Assembly (NCBI GenBank): GCA_947507875.1 | Contig: CANNQP010000002.1 | Location: 1 to 64,000 of the forward strand | Reading direction: 5' to 3' | From: Verrucomicrobiaceae bacterium | GTDB taxonomy: Bacteria > Verrucomicrobiota > Verrucomicrobiia > Verrucomicrobiales > Verrucomicrobiaceae | Length of the DNA: 64,000 nt | Shown here: piece by piece, positions 40,836 to 50,088 of the stretch | Layout of the letters: every line of letters begins with the position of its first letter | Numbering within the stretch: position 1 is the stretch's first letter | Translations under genes and position numbers: made by a program | The notes under the pieces: generated by a model | What the model saw: the letters and a program-made list of their open reading frames with translations, nothing else | What the model was told of the DNA's origin: nothing | The model's database searches: none

Positions 40836-42839
40836 TCAGGGAGTGGCGACCGAGTCACTTGTCTCCACATTGTTTGCTGGGCTGTAATTGGATCCAGCAA
40901 TCGTGATGCCTGTCACCGTGAAGGTAAAGGTCCCGCGGTTTCTTGTGCGAGTCGAGCTGAGTGCCGCCGTGCCCTGACGTCCTGTCGTTTTCGATACCGT
41001 GCCGCTCGTCAGCCCACTCCATGCACCTATCACGGTCGCATTCGGCACGACTGCGCCATTCTGATTACGCACAGTAACGGTCGCCGTGGCCTGATACCCC
41101 TGCCTGCTACTGTTCAGACTCATCGCAATATTGGCCACGTACACAATGCTATTGCTGCTCACGACGATCGTCACTGTGTCCGCCACGGAGGAGAGCCCCT
41201 GATTATCCACCACCACCAACGAAGCCGTGTAGGTGCCAGGCGCGCTGTAAGTGTAAACGGGATTCGCCGCTGTCGAAGTCACCCCGTTGCCAAAATCCCA
41301 GCTGTAAGCAGCAAGGGTTCCATCAGGATCGTAGCTGCCAGTGCTGGAGAAATTGACCGCTAAAGGTGCCATGCCAGAAAGCGGGGCAGAGTTATCAGCC
41401 ACGGCAATCGGGGCCATACCGCTAACCGGCATTAGGCTACCTGTCAGCTCATACTGCCCCAGACTGCCATAATCATTGTAGGCCGTCAGGGCATCACCTG
41501 TGCCAATGCCATCCACCGCTAGATAGTAGGTGCCTTGCGCCAGCGTAGCCGTTAGCGTCGCACCCCACGTTGTCGGGTTCACATACGTCACCAACGCACC
41601 TAAGCCGTCATAGAGGGCTAGCTGGATGTCCAGGTTCGGCGAAGGAACCGCTGGCGTCGCAGTGAAGCTCACCGAACCTGCCCCCGTGGTGAAGGCAAAA
41701 AGATCCGCATCCGCTCGGCGTTCGATGATGCCGCTCGCAGTCACATTCGTTCCAGACAAAGGTGTTGCCGACGTGATCAGGTCGCCGTGTTGGTCAGCAC
41801 GATAGCCCACGACACCCGCGATGATCGCCGTGTCGTCCTGGAGCTGGTTGGCATAGGGATATTCTCCTTTGCTCCAATGGGTAACCTCTTTGTAATAGCC
41901 CACGCCCATAATCGGTGCCCAGTTTGCATGTCCTTCGTAGTAGCCAACGGCAGCGAGACCGTCATGTGCCACCTGCCCATCGTGGCTCAAGTTGAAGGTG
42001 TGCCCCGCCTCATGGCTCGCCGCTTCCGCAGTGTATTTTGCATTACCGCTGCCGAGCTGCGCCGTGAAAACAAAACAAGGTGTATCTGAATTCCATGAGA
42101 ATGAATTCAAATAGGCGACCCCACCCGCACCGGCTCCATACCAATCGTAGCTACTGCCGCCGATGCAAACGCGCACGCCAAACTGCGTATCAGAACTGGT
42201 CGTTTTTCGCAGGGCCTCCAGCCCTGGGTCCTGCGTCGTCACATCGACATCAAAGGGGGCAAAGTCCTCCGCCATGCGCTGCCAGATCGACACCATGTTC
42301 TGCAGCTCGGTAGTGCTAAAAGTCGTCGTCACCATGCTGTCATTGGAGTAAGGCGGTGTCACGATGTTCGCCCCACCCGTGAAATTCGTATTCCACGAAG
42401 TGCCCGTGGTCGTGTGACCGTCAAAATCCAGGAAGATGACCTTGCTCGCGCCTGGCTTGCTATGGAGCAAAAATGCTTGAGAAATATCCGGTGTCGTGGT
42501 CGCCGAGGTCGTGGCCTGCGCGGTGCTCGCAGCCATCATGTTCTGCAGAGGCAGGAGCCCCTCGCAGACAAAGTGCAATCGGCCTTGCTTATCCATCCGC
42601 AGCGTCTTGTCCTGCTGGCATAGCTCGCGCAATTCGCTTTCACTGCGGTCATACCAGCGCGCCACTTGAGGCAAGCGGCTTCCTAAAGCACCCAGGATCT
42701 CTTGGCCGCGTGTCGCACGATTGAAAGACTGTTGCGGAAAGGGCTCCCCGCGTTGATTCGTCTGTGCTTGGATTCCCGTAAATGACACCAAGAGGGCAAC
42801 CGATGCCACGATGATATGAATTGAGGACATAAGCTTCAC
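40836..42839 (-). CDS. Secreted metzincin-like metalloprotease with PKD domain
   Basis: A 667-residue exported protein with signal peptide MKLMSSIHIIVASVALLVSF. The zinc-binding site HEAGHTFNLSHD (about residues 277-288) matches HExxHxxxLxHD of metzincins. Upstream LDFDGHTTTGTSWN and DFAPFDVDVTTQDPG are typical of the M11/M12-like bacterial relatives. A pre-peptidase-like beta domain follows (ADADLFAFTTGAGSVSFTAT, GTYYLAVDGIGTGD), then a PKD domain (AAYSWDFGNGVTSTAANPVY, TYSAPGTYTASLVVVDNQG), then a Ser/Thr/Val-rich end. It is probably an extracellular protease. In-frame ATGs at 42839 and 42830 are both possible. Confidence 0.88.
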   Translation of the reverse strand: MKLMSSIHIIVASVALLVSFTGIQAQTNQRGEPFPQQSFNRATRGQEILGALGSRLPQVARWYDRSESELRELCQQDKTLRMDKQGRLHFVCEGLLPLQNMMAASTAQATTSATTTPDISQAFLLHSKPGASKVIFLDFDGHTTTGTSWNTNFTGGANIVTPPYSNDSMVTTTFSTTELQNMVSIWQRMAEDFAPFDVDVTTQDPGLEALRKTTSSDTQFGVRVCIGGSSYDWYGAGAGGVAYLNSFSWNSDTPCFVFTAQLGSGNAKYTAEAASHEAGHTFNLSHDGQVAHDGLAAVGYYEGHANWAPIMGVGYYKEVTHWSKGEYPYANQLQDDTAIIAGVVGYRADQHGDLITSATPLSGTNVTASGIIERRADADLFAFTTGAGSVSFTATPAVPSPNLDIQLALYDGLGALVTYVNPTTWGATLTATLAQGTYYLAVDGIGTGDALTAYNDYGSLGQYELTGSLMPVSGMAPIAVADNSAPLSGMAPLAVNFSSTGSYDPDGTLAAYSWDFGNGVTSTAANPVYTYSAPGTYTASLVVVDNQGLSSVADTVTIVVSSNSIVYVANIAMSLNSSRQGYQATATVTVRNQNGAVVPNATVIGAWSGLTSGTVSKTTGRQGTAALSSTRTRNRGTFTFTVTGITIAGSNYSPANNVETSDSVATP

Positions 42840-43103
42840 GGCATATTTCTATATCGTAATAATTAGGCAGTTGGACTCTGCCTGTCAATCCTCCTGCTTT
42901 GAAGCTCGAAAAATCTTCCGTTCTCCTAAGATACATGTGCCTTTGCCTTCCCGTGCAGGGGAGAACAGATCAACCCCCAAAGCTGGCCAAAAGATCAGGC
43001 AATCTGTCCGATTTTGCCTTTTTTTCGTCGTAGAGTTCTTAGGGATGCCGCTTGACGCTGCCTAGCCAAACGGCTCCAATGCGCTCCCCAACGAAAAAAC
43101 TCC
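42840..43103. promoter_or_regulatory. Divergent promoter region and possible attenuator ahead of xylA
   Basis: 264 bases between divergent genes. An AT-rich part near 42845-42865 is followed by AGGCAG/CTGCCT arms (42865-42883). Close to xylA, AGGCAA/TTGCCT arms (42997-43019) are followed at once by a seven-T run, a small terminator-like hairpin in the xylA leader. Confidence 0.4.
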
Positions 43104-44414
43104 ATGAACGAAGCCTTTCCTGACATCCCCAAAATCCAGTTCGAAGGACCCAAATCCAAAAACCCACTGGCCTTCAAGCACTACAATGCCGACGAGGTCG
43201 TCGCAGGAAAGAAGATGAAGGATCATCTGCGCTTCGGGGTGGCCTACTGGCACGCCATGCGCAACAGCTTGGCCGATCCTTTCGGCGTAGGCACCGCTCA
43301 GCGCCCCTGGGACGACGGTACCGACAGCATCGCGAATGCTCAGCGCCGCGTCTGGGCCTGCTTTGAGTTCATGGACAAGCTGGGCGTGGACTACTACTGC
43401 TTCCACGATCGTGATGTGGCCCCCGAAGGCAAGACCTTGGCTGAGAGCAACAAAAACCTCGACGCGGTCGCCGACGAGCTGGAAAAGGCCCAGAAAGCAA
43501 CCGGCAAGAAGCTGCTCTGGGGCACTGCCTGCCTGTTCGTGCATCCCCGCTACAACCAGGGTGCCGCCACCAGCCCAAACGCCAACGTCTATGCGTACGC
43601 CGCTGCGCAGGTGAAGAAGGCCCTTGAAGTCACCCACCGTCTCGGCGGCGAGGGCTATACCTTCTGGGGCGGCCGTGAGGGCTACGCCAGCCTCTGGAAC
43701 ACTGACATCAAGCGGGAGGTCGATCACTTGGCCGCCTTCCTGCACATGGCCGTCGAGTACAAGAAGAAGATCGGCTTCAAAGGCCCCTTCTACATCGAGC
43801 CCAAGCCACGCGAGCCTTCCACGCACCAGTACGACAGCGACGCCGCAGCCTGCTTGAACTTCCTGCGCGAGCATGGCCTGATGGAGCACTTCAAACTGAA
43901 CCTGGAGACCAACCACGCCACCCTGGCGGGTCACAGCATGTGGCACGAAATGGAAGTCGCCGTGGCCGCTGGAGCCCTCGGTTCTGTCGATGCCAACACG
44001 GGCGATGAACTCATCGGCTGGGACACCGACCAGTTCCCCACCGACATCTACCTGACCACCCAGATGATGCTGCCAATCCTGAAGATGGGTGGGTTCACCA
44101 CTGGCGGTCTGAACTTCGACGCCAAACCCCGCCGCGAATCCTTCGAACCCGTCGATCTCTTCCACGCCCACATCGGCGGCATGGACGCCTTTGCCCGTGG
44201 CCTGAAAATCGCCGCGGCGATTTTGGAAGACGGCCGCTGGGAAGCCTTCCGCAAGCAACGCTACTCCACCTTCGACAGCGGCATCGGCGCCAAGGTCGAA
44301 GCTGGCACCACGAGCTTCGAGGAGCTGGAAGCCTACACCTTGGAGCACGGAGAGCCTCTCATCGCCTCCGGCCGCCAGGAAATGCTGGAAAATCTCATCA
44401 ACGAGTTCATCTGA
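43104..44414 (+). CDS. xylA: Xylose isomerase
   Basis: A 436-residue class II xylose isomerase that converts D-xylose to D-xylulose with two divalent metals. Active-site segments are [11 protein letters not shown] (catalytic His and Asp), [26 protein letters not shown] (Glu metal ligand), [39 protein letters not shown] and [13 protein letters not shown]. Length and N-terminus ([18 protein letters not shown]) are typical of the longer class II form. No xylulokinase or xylose transporter is next to it here. It has its own perfect terminator. Confidence 0.96.
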   Translation: MNEAFPDIPKIQFEGPKSKNPLAFKHYNADEVVAGKKMKDHLRFGVAYWHAMRNSLADPFGVGTAQRPWDDGTDSIANAQRRVWACFEFMDKLGVDYYCFHDRDVAPEGKTLAESNKNLDAVADELEKAQKATGKKLLWGTACLFVHPRYNQGAATSPNANVYAYAAAQVKKALEVTHRLGGEGYTFWGGREGYASLWNTDIKREVDHLAAFLHMAVEYKKKIGFKGPFYIEPKPREPSTHQYDSDAAACLNFLREHGLMEHFKLNLETNHATLAGHSMWHEMEVAVAAGALGSVDANTGDELIGWDTDQFPTDIYLTTQMMLPILKMGGFTTGGLNFDAKPRRESFEPVDLFHAHIGGMDAFARGLKIAAAILEDGRWEAFRKQRYSTFDSGIGAKVEAGTTSFEELEAYTLEHGEPLIASGRQEMLENLINEFI

Positions 44415-44448
44415 TCCAGCGGGCACTCCCCCTGTCCCTAACCCCCCA

Positions 44449-44476
44449 GGCAGGCCGGAAACGGCCTGCCTTTTTT
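44449..44476 (+). terminator. Intrinsic terminator of xylA
   Basis: Perfect nine-base stem GGCAGGCCG/CGGCCTGCC with a GAAA tetraloop and six T, 35 bases after the xylA stop. Confidence 0.92.
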
Positions 44477-44555
44477 ATGCCAATGAGGCCAGCGGACAGG
44501 GCTTTTTTGCGCGACCTCGGTCTTCATTCCACACACAGCTACCCCAACCGCATGA

Positions 44556-45323
44556 TCAGATCTGGGAAAACGGAGCCGGAACAAGCAGCAGGTTCGTGAT
44601 GCGAGAGACGATCTCCTTGTCAGTGAAGCCCGGCGTGGTCTTCAGCTTGGCCCACTCAGGGTCGGCGCGGAAGGTGTTCCAGGCAGCGTCTTTCGCGGCG
44701 GTGTCGGCAAAGGCCAGCAGGTAGGTCAGGTTCGGCATGAGGGGTCCGACCAGCGTCTCGCCAAAGAACACCGCATTCAGCCCGCAACGGGCAAAGATGG
44801 CTAACTCGCCCACCGTGAACATCTCCAGCTTTTTGCGCGCTGCTTTTTCGCTGTGGCTTTCATAAATGCGCAGTTGGTAGAGGCGGCTGCCTTTGGGTGC
44901 CGATTGCAGGGTCGCAAGACCGTCGATGCCACGGGTGAGCCAGCTTTCGATGCGCTCCACAACAGGCTCCGCAGCTTTCACGTCGAGATAAGCCGCGCCC
45001 GCCTGCTGCAAAGCAGCATCGCTGAGCAGATCAGCGCTTTGGGCCAGCGTCTCCAGACGGGCATGACGCAGCACCACGTAAACCACAGGCGTGGCCTCCG
45101 CTTGTTCAGGAAAAAAGACGCCCACGTGGCTGACGCCGATGCGATTCAGCGCCGGGATAGCCGCCTCCCGCAGATAAGCTTCCAACAGGGCCTGCTTGTC
45201 AGCGCTCTTCAGCAGGTATTTGCGGATCTCGATGTAGTCGCGCGCGGCGGGTTCCGCGGCAGAGGCAGCGGCGCTGAGGCCCGTGGCGGCGAGGGTGCTT
45301 TTCAAAAAGATACTGCGGGTCAT
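44556..45323 (-). CDS. NIPSNAP-family secreted protein
   Basis: A 255-residue protein with a signal-like start (MTRSIFLKSTLAATGLSAAASA) that has a Tat-like flavour (TRSIFLK) but only a single arginine. Two ferredoxin-like alpha-beta repeats follow, each starting with a pattern like YIEIRKYLLKS and YQLRIYESHS, as in NIPSNAP domains, which are widespread in Planctomycetes and Verrucomicrobia. Function in bacteria is unknown. The start ATG at 45321-45323 was chosen for the signal peptide. It is divergent from lnt, 106 bases away. Confidence 0.8.
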   Translation of the reverse strand: MTRSIFLKSTLAATGLSAAASAAEPAARDYIEIRKYLLKSADKQALLEAYLREAAIPALNRIGVSHVGVFFPEQAEATPVVYVVLRHARLETLAQSADLLSDAALQQAGAAYLDVKAAEPVVERIESWLTRGIDGLATLQSAPKGSRLYQLRIYESHSEKAARKKLEMFTVGELAIFARCGLNAVFFGETLVGPLMPNLTYLLAFADTAAKDAAWNTFRADPEWAKLKTTPGFTDKEIVSRITNLLLVPAPFSQI

Positions 45324-45429
45324 GCAGGCGATGCTGGCAGGTGGCTCCGAGTGGGTCAATGCGCATTCGCCGCCGCAGGTGCGTTCGCCTTGTCGGGCAA
45401 AAGCCGTGGACAGGCCTGCTCTGCCTGCC

Positions 45430-47121
45430 ATGTCTGGGCAGATGTCACGCCCCCCGCGTCACCTGCTGTCTTATGTCCTGCCGCTCGTCAGCGGTGGCCT
45501 GCTGACCTGCGCCTTTCCGCTCTGGAACCAGGAGTGGGCCGTGTGGCTGGGCCTAGTGCCGCTGCTCGCAGGGCTGTGGGGGGAAAAGACGCGCCCGTCA
45601 GGCTTCGTCACGGGTTTCCTAGCAGGGCTGGCCTTTTTCATCCCGAACCTAACTTGGGTCCGGCATTCCTCCCGCGTGCTCGCCGGAGCGGTGGATGAGC
45701 GCTGGGTCGGCCTGGGCGCTGAACTAATGGGAGCCGGAGCGGTCGTGGGGCTCGCTAGCTACTGCGCGCTTTACTTTGCACTCTGGGGTTGGTTTGTCCG
45801 CCGCTACGCGAGGCCGGACACGCAGCGGCTGCTGCATGGCAGCTGGCAGGTCAGCACGCTCGAGAGCCTGCGCTGCAGCCTGCTAGCCGCCGCGGCCTGG
45901 GTCGCCTGCGAGTGGCTGCGCAGCACGACGGTGGTGACGGGCTTTGGCTGGAATGGTCTAGGCGTAGGCCTGCATCAGAACCGCGTGCTGATCCAGGTCG
46001 CGGATCTGGTGGGGGTGATGGGGCTGTCCTTCCTGCCCGTGCTGGTCGCCTGCACCGGCTGGAATACACTGCGCCGCCAAGTGGCGATCTACCAGGGCAC
46101 GGGCACCTGCCGGACGCGGCTCGACTTTACCCTAGCCCTGGTGCTGCTGCTGGTTGGGGCGGGCTATGGCATGAACCGCCTGACGCAGAACTCGACTGAG
46201 CAGCTGACTGTGCGCACGCTGCTGGTGCAGCCCAATGTGCCGCAGGTGGAAGCCTGGGAACACCGACCGAAACCCCACCTCTATGAGCGCCTGGCCCGAC
46301 TGACCCGGCTGTATGCCGAGGCCCGAGAGGGGCGCCCCTCCAACATCGACTTGGTCGTTTGGCCCGAAAGCGCACTGCCAGTGCACCTCTACGGCCTGCC
46401 AGATCACGAACCCTTTTTCGATCAGCTGCTCTCGCTCGGCAGCTTCAGCCTGCTCACTGGCACCGAGATTTATCAGGAAAACGATCCCGCAGGTCATGTC
46501 TCCGCCGTGCTCTTCCAGGGCAGTTACGCGAACCGACAGGAACATCACAAGGTGCATCTCGTGCCCTTTGGAGAATACCTGCCGCTGGGAGATTGCCCGC
46601 CTTTTTCCTGGCTGCGCGGTCTGATCCCGGGCGACTTCACGCCTGGCACCAGCACCGAACCTCTGCGGCTGAACAAACCTCAAGTCGGCCTGATTCCTCT
46701 CATCTGCTTCGAAGACACCGTCGGCAGGCTGGCGCGGCGCTTCGTCCGACCGCAGGCTCAGATGATCGTGAACCTAACCAACGATGGCTGGTTCCTGAAC
46801 AGCCGCGCCATGGAGGTCCACACGGCCAATGCCAAGTTCCGCGCCATCGAGCTGCGCCGTCCCATGGTGCGCGCGACCAACACGGGCGTGACCTGTTTCA
46901 TCGACAGCTTAGGTACTGTCACCCATCGCCTGAGCGACCCCCAGACTGGCAGCACGCTGGTGGAAGGATGCTTGCCGGGCGAGGTGCGCGTGCCCACGAC
47001 GGGTGAGATGACGCTCTATGCCCGCCATGGCGACTGGTTCGCGCTTCTCTGCCTCGGCCTAGCCGTGTGGATCGTCCTGCGACAGCGCTTTTTCCCACGC
47101 CCATGCCCGCTGCCCCACTGA
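45430..47121 (+). CDS. lnt: Apolipoprotein N-acyltransferase
   Basis: A 563-residue inner-membrane enzyme that adds the third acyl chain to lipoproteins. The N-terminal half is polytopic (LSYVLPLVSGGLLTCAFPLW and several more segments; LRSTTVVTGFGWNGLGVGLH is family-typical). The C-terminal nitrilase-like domain carries the catalytic Glu in LVVWPESALP, the Lys in HHKVHLVPFGEYLPLG and the Cys in LIPLICFEDTVGR, followed by NLTNDGWF. Starts at 45430 and 45442 are both plausible. The stop overlaps the rnhC start. Confidence 0.95.
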   Translation: MSGQMSRPPRHLLSYVLPLVSGGLLTCAFPLWNQEWAVWLGLVPLLAGLWGEKTRPSGFVTGFLAGLAFFIPNLTWVRHSSRVLAGAVDERWVGLGAELMGAGAVVGLASYCALYFALWGWFVRRYARPDTQRLLHGSWQVSTLESLRCSLLAAAAWVACEWLRSTTVVTGFGWNGLGVGLHQNRVLIQVADLVGVMGLSFLPVLVACTGWNTLRRQVAIYQGTGTCRTRLDFTLALVLLLVGAGYGMNRLTQNSTEQLTVRTLLVQPNVPQVEAWEHRPKPHLYERLARLTRLYAEAREGRPSNIDLVVWPESALPVHLYGLPDHEPFFDQLLSLGSFSLLTGTEIYQENDPAGHVSAVLFQGSYANRQEHHKVHLVPFGEYLPLGDCPPFSWLRGLIPGDFTPGTSTEPLRLNKPQVGLIPLICFEDTVGRLARRFVRPQAQMIVNLTNDGWFLNSRAMEVHTANAKFRAIELRRPMVRATNTGVTCFIDSLGTVTHRLSDPQTGSTLVEGCLPGEVRVPTTGEMTLYARHGDWFALLCLGLAVWIVLRQRFFPRPCPLPH

Positions 47122-48056
47122 CCTCCTACACAAAGCCGCTCACGCCTGAGCAGGTTACCCGTCTCCGCGCCCTACTCACTCAGCAGGGCTGGGAATTCAT
47201 GGCAAAGCCCTACTGCCTCTATGCCGCTGCACGGGGAAAGGTAAACGTACTGGTCTATGAAAAAGGCCCCAAGGTGGTCATCCAAGGCAAAGAGACGGAG
47301 GACTTCGTCAAACACGTGCTGGAGCCACAAATCCTGGGTGTGGCCGAGCTGGGCTATGAGGAAGTGAACCAGCCTGAGATGTTTCAGCCGCACCTCGGGG
47401 TCGATGAGAGCGGCAAGGGCGACCTCTTCGGACCGCTGGTCATCGCCGGCGTCTATGTGGACCGCCGCGCGGTGCTGACCCTGCGCGAGCTGGGTGCCGT
47501 GGACAGCAAGCGCATCAGCAGCGACGACAAAATCCTCCGCCTCGCCTCCCAAATCCGCAGCGTGCCAGGGCTGCGCTTTGAGGTCATCCAGATCTGCCCT
47601 GAGCGCTACAACGAGCTCTATGCCCAATTCGGCAACCTGAACCGTCTGCTCGCCTGGGGTCATGCCAAAGTCATTGAGCTGCTGCTGGAAAAAGTGCCCG
47701 ACTGCCCACGCGCCATCTCTGACCAATTCGCCAATCCTGCGGTGCTCCAGCGTGCTCTCCAAACGCGAGGGCGCAGCATTGAACTCGTGCAGCGCACGAA
47801 GGCAGAAAGTGACCCCGCCGTGGCAGCAGCCTCCATCCTGGCACGAGAGGGCTTTGTCCGCTGGCTGGATCAAGCGGCTCAAACCGCCGGAGTGCCGCTC
47901 CCGAAAGGCGTATCAGCCGCCGTGAAGGACAGCGCCCGGAGATTGATTGATAAATCGGGACCAGAAGCACTACACCGTTACGCAAAAATGCACTTCAAAA
48001 CCGCTGCAGAAGTGCTCGGAATCCCTCCCACTTCAGGCGGCACTGGCGTTGATTGA
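47103..48056 (+). CDS. rnhC: Ribonuclease HIII
   Basis: A 317-residue type 2 RNase H that cleaves RNA in RNA/DNA hybrids. An N-terminal TBP-like substrate-binding domain (LLTQQGWEFMAKPYCLYAAA, NVLVYEKGPKVVIQGKETEDF) is followed by the nuclease domain starting HLGVDESGKGDLFGPLVIAG, where the DESGKGD form (Asp-Glu) is diagnostic of HIII rather than HII. A later catalytic Asp is in AESDPAVAAASILARE. HIII is found mainly in Firmicutes, Chlamydiae and relatives. The start at 47103 overlaps the end of lnt by 19 bases in another frame. Confidence 0.93.
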   Translation: MPAAPLTSYTKPLTPEQVTRLRALLTQQGWEFMAKPYCLYAAARGKVNVLVYEKGPKVVIQGKETEDFVKHVLEPQILGVAELGYEEVNQPEMFQPHLGVDESGKGDLFGPLVIAGVYVDRRAVLTLRELGAVDSKRISSDDKILRLASQIRSVPGLRFEVIQICPERYNELYAQFGNLNRLLAWGHAKVIELLLEKVPDCPRAISDQFANPAVLQRALQTRGRSIELVQRTKAESDPAVAAASILAREGFVRWLDQAAQTAGVPLPKGVSAAVKDSARRLIDKSGPEALHRYAKMHFKTAAEVLGIPPTSGGTGVD

Positions 48057-48131
48057 TTTTCAACGGTCCAGGAACGGCTTGCACAAAGCCAGGAAGAAGC
48101 GGATGCTCATGCCTTCCTCCCCCCGGAAACT

Positions 48132-48449
48132 ATGGCAAGTATCACTAAACGCGAAATCGTGTCCGAGCTCAGCGAACAAACAGGTGTTATTCAGGCAACT
48201 GTCGCAGAACTTGTGGACGCCTTCATTGATCTGGTCGGCAAGAAACTTGCCGAAGGCAACGACGTCACCTTCCGCACTTTCGGAACCTTCGAAGTGCGGG
48301 TCTCCAAATCTAAAGTCGGACGCAATCCGAACGTGCCTGGCTCTCAAGTCCGGATCCCGGACCGCTGCACGGTGAAATTCAAGCCCGGCCGTGAACTGAA
48401 ACAAGCTGTCGCTGCGCTTCCCCCCGAAACGATCACTGCCTCCGCGTAA
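48132..48449 (+). CDS. HU/IHF-family DNA-binding protein
   Basis: A 105-residue histone-like protein. The HU fold is clear: helical MASITKREIVSELSEQTGVI, VAELVDAFIDLVGKKLAEGN, then the beta saddle (DVTFRTFGTFEVRVSKSKVG) and the Pro-containing DNA-bending arm (RNPNVPGSQVRIPDRCTVKF). The C-terminus has a short extension after KPGRELKQAV. It bends and compacts DNA. It follows rnhC after 75 bases. Confidence 0.93.
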   Translation: MASITKREIVSELSEQTGVIQATVAELVDAFIDLVGKKLAEGNDVTFRTFGTFEVRVSKSKVGRNPNVPGSQVRIPDRCTVKFKPGRELKQAVAALPPETITASA

Positions 48450-48754
48450 ACTGACCAGGACGCGGCAGCTGTCAGGCCCATGAATCTGAGCAAAGCAGGG
48501 TGAAGGGTCTTGGTCACTTGATCTGCCACCTTGCTTTCGCTCCAGTCATGCGGCTCACCTTCCTCCCCCATTGCAGCGATGCCTACTGTGGGTCAGGAGG
48601 CGTCGCGCTCTTTTACCTTGGTCTCATGCGCGTGCGAGTTGCGGTAAAGAGGGTTATCGCCAGATGCTAGCACTGGTCACAGCGATTGTTCAGATGCGAC
48701 GGAAAGCATCGAGCATGGCCTGAAAACTGAACCGCAAACGGCGTGAAGCTGCGC
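48450..48754. other. Intergenic region, convergent genes
   Basis: About 305 bases between HU and rsmD stops. No gene, tRNA or clear terminator hairpin with a T-run was found; a weak TTTACC/GGTAAA pairing exists near 48613-48645. Confidence 0.35.
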
Positions 48755-49318
48755 CTATCGGCGGCGCAGCCAGACAATACGAGTAGAGCCATAGTCGCGC
48801 GCGCGCATCAGCTCCCAGGCTTCAGAAAAGGTAGCTTGATGGCGGATCGCGAGACTTTCCAAAATGACATGCGCGCCTCGAGGTACAAGCTTTTGAAAAC
48901 CCTCATCCGCCCCGAGCTTGGCGCTTAGGTCCAGGTCCCCAGGCTTGTGTGCATAGGGCGGATCGGCAAAGACGAGGTCGAAGGTGTACGCGTCGCTGGC
49001 GGCGAGCTGCGCGACGACCTTGAAGACATCACCCTGACGGATCGAGGCACCTTCCAACCGAGTTTTCGCGAGGTTCTTTTTCATCACCTCACAGGCACCG
49101 CGATCCTGATCGACGAATAGAGCGCTTGCTGCGCCACGGCTCAGGCATTCCAAGCCAAGGGCTCCTGAACCGGCAAAGAGATCCAGCACACGCGCGCCGG
49201 GCACAAGATCACCTAGCATATTGAAGACAGCCTGACGCACACGATCCTGCGTGGGTCGTGTGACGGATTTTGGAACTTCCAGCGGGAGGCCGCCCGCGCT
49301 GCCGGAGATGAGGCGCAT
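48755..49318 (-). CDS. rsmD: 16S rRNA (guanine966-N2)-methyltransferase
   Basis: A 187-residue SAM methyltransferase that modifies G966 of 16S rRNA during 30S assembly. Family blocks are MRLISGSAGGLPLEVPKS, TRPTQDRVRQAVFNML, the SAM loop VLDLFAGSGALGLECLSRG, FVDQDRGA, and the N-methylase motif DLVFADPPYAHK. Length and order are normal. It is convergent with HU and divergent from the TRIC-like gene. Confidence 0.94.
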   Translation of the reverse strand: MRLISGSAGGLPLEVPKSVTRPTQDRVRQAVFNMLGDLVPGARVLDLFAGSGALGLECLSRGAASALFVDQDRGACEVMKKNLAKTRLEGASIRQGDVFKVVAQLAASDAYTFDLVFADPPYAHKPGDLDLSAKLGADEGFQKLVPRGAHVILESLAIRHQATFSEAWELMRARDYGSTRIVWLRRR

Positions 49319-49417
49319 GACACATGGCTACCGGGCAGTGCGGCGCGGGTCAATGCCGGAGCGTGCTATGAAGGAGGATCTGGCTGGCGCAGGACGTTTT
49401 TTCCGCCACTGAATGCC

Positions 49418-50035
49418 ATGCCACCGTGGATCGAGTACCTTGCCGTTGCTGTCTGTTCTATCTCTGCCGCACTGGCCGCAGAGGGAAAGCGCATGGACCT
49501 CTTCGGCGTGCTGGTTCTCGCACTGGTCTCTTCGGTGGGTGGTGGTACGATCCGAGACCTCTGCCTGGGAGCTGAGCCTGTCTTCTGGATCAAACAGCCG
49601 CAGCATGTATGGACGGCACTGGGAGCCGCGCTGGCCACCTTTGTCTTGGTGCGCTTCACCTGCCTACCGCCGCGCATGCTGGACATCGCCGATGCATTCG
49701 GGCTGGCGATATTCGGCATCATGGGCACAGAAAAGGCCCTGGCCTACGGTGCACCCGGCATCGTAGCCGTCATGTTAGGCGTCGTGACAGGCGTGGCCGG
49801 TGGCATCCTGAGGGATGTGCTACGGCGGGAGATTCCCTGGGTTTTCCAGGCGGATGTGAACCTGTATGCTACCGCTGCCAGCGTGGGGGCCCTGGCCTTT
49901 GTGCTCCTGCGCACTTGGCTGCCGCCGTCGGAGAGTCATCGCTACATCGGCATGGCTATGATCTTGGTACTGCGACTGGCTTCGATGCGCTGGCAGCTAC
50001 GACTGCCCACCTTTCGCACGAAGCGAGAGCGCTGA
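49418..50035 (+). CDS. TRIC/UPF0126-family membrane protein
   Basis: A 205-residue protein with about seven membrane segments and the duplicated GGG/GGxxRD pattern of UPF0126 (SSVGGGTIRDLCLG and VAGGILRDVLRRE). This family forms trimeric intracellular cation-like channels in prokaryotes; ion selectivity here is not known. The N-terminus (IEYLAVAVCSISAALAAEGK) is typical of the family, so the ATG at 49418 is accepted. Confidence 0.88.
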   Translation: MPPWIEYLAVAVCSISAALAAEGKRMDLFGVLVLALVSSVGGGTIRDLCLGAEPVFWIKQPQHVWTALGAALATFVLVRFTCLPPRMLDIADAFGLAIFGIMGTEKALAYGAPGIVAVMLGVVTGVAGGILRDVLRREIPWVFQADVNLYATAASVGALAFVLLRTWLPPSESHRYIGMAMILVLRLASMRWQLRLPTFRTKRER

Positions 50036-50088
50036 TTTTCGCCGGGAACGTAGGTTGCCAGCCCTAGAGGCAGCGCTTTAGTTCCGAC

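Noticed and set aside
43062..44426. 454-codon open frame on the minus strand over xylA
   Set aside because: It is the antisense of a clear xylose isomerase gene in a high-GC, codon-biased region; its Gly/Val/Ala-rich translation has no domain.
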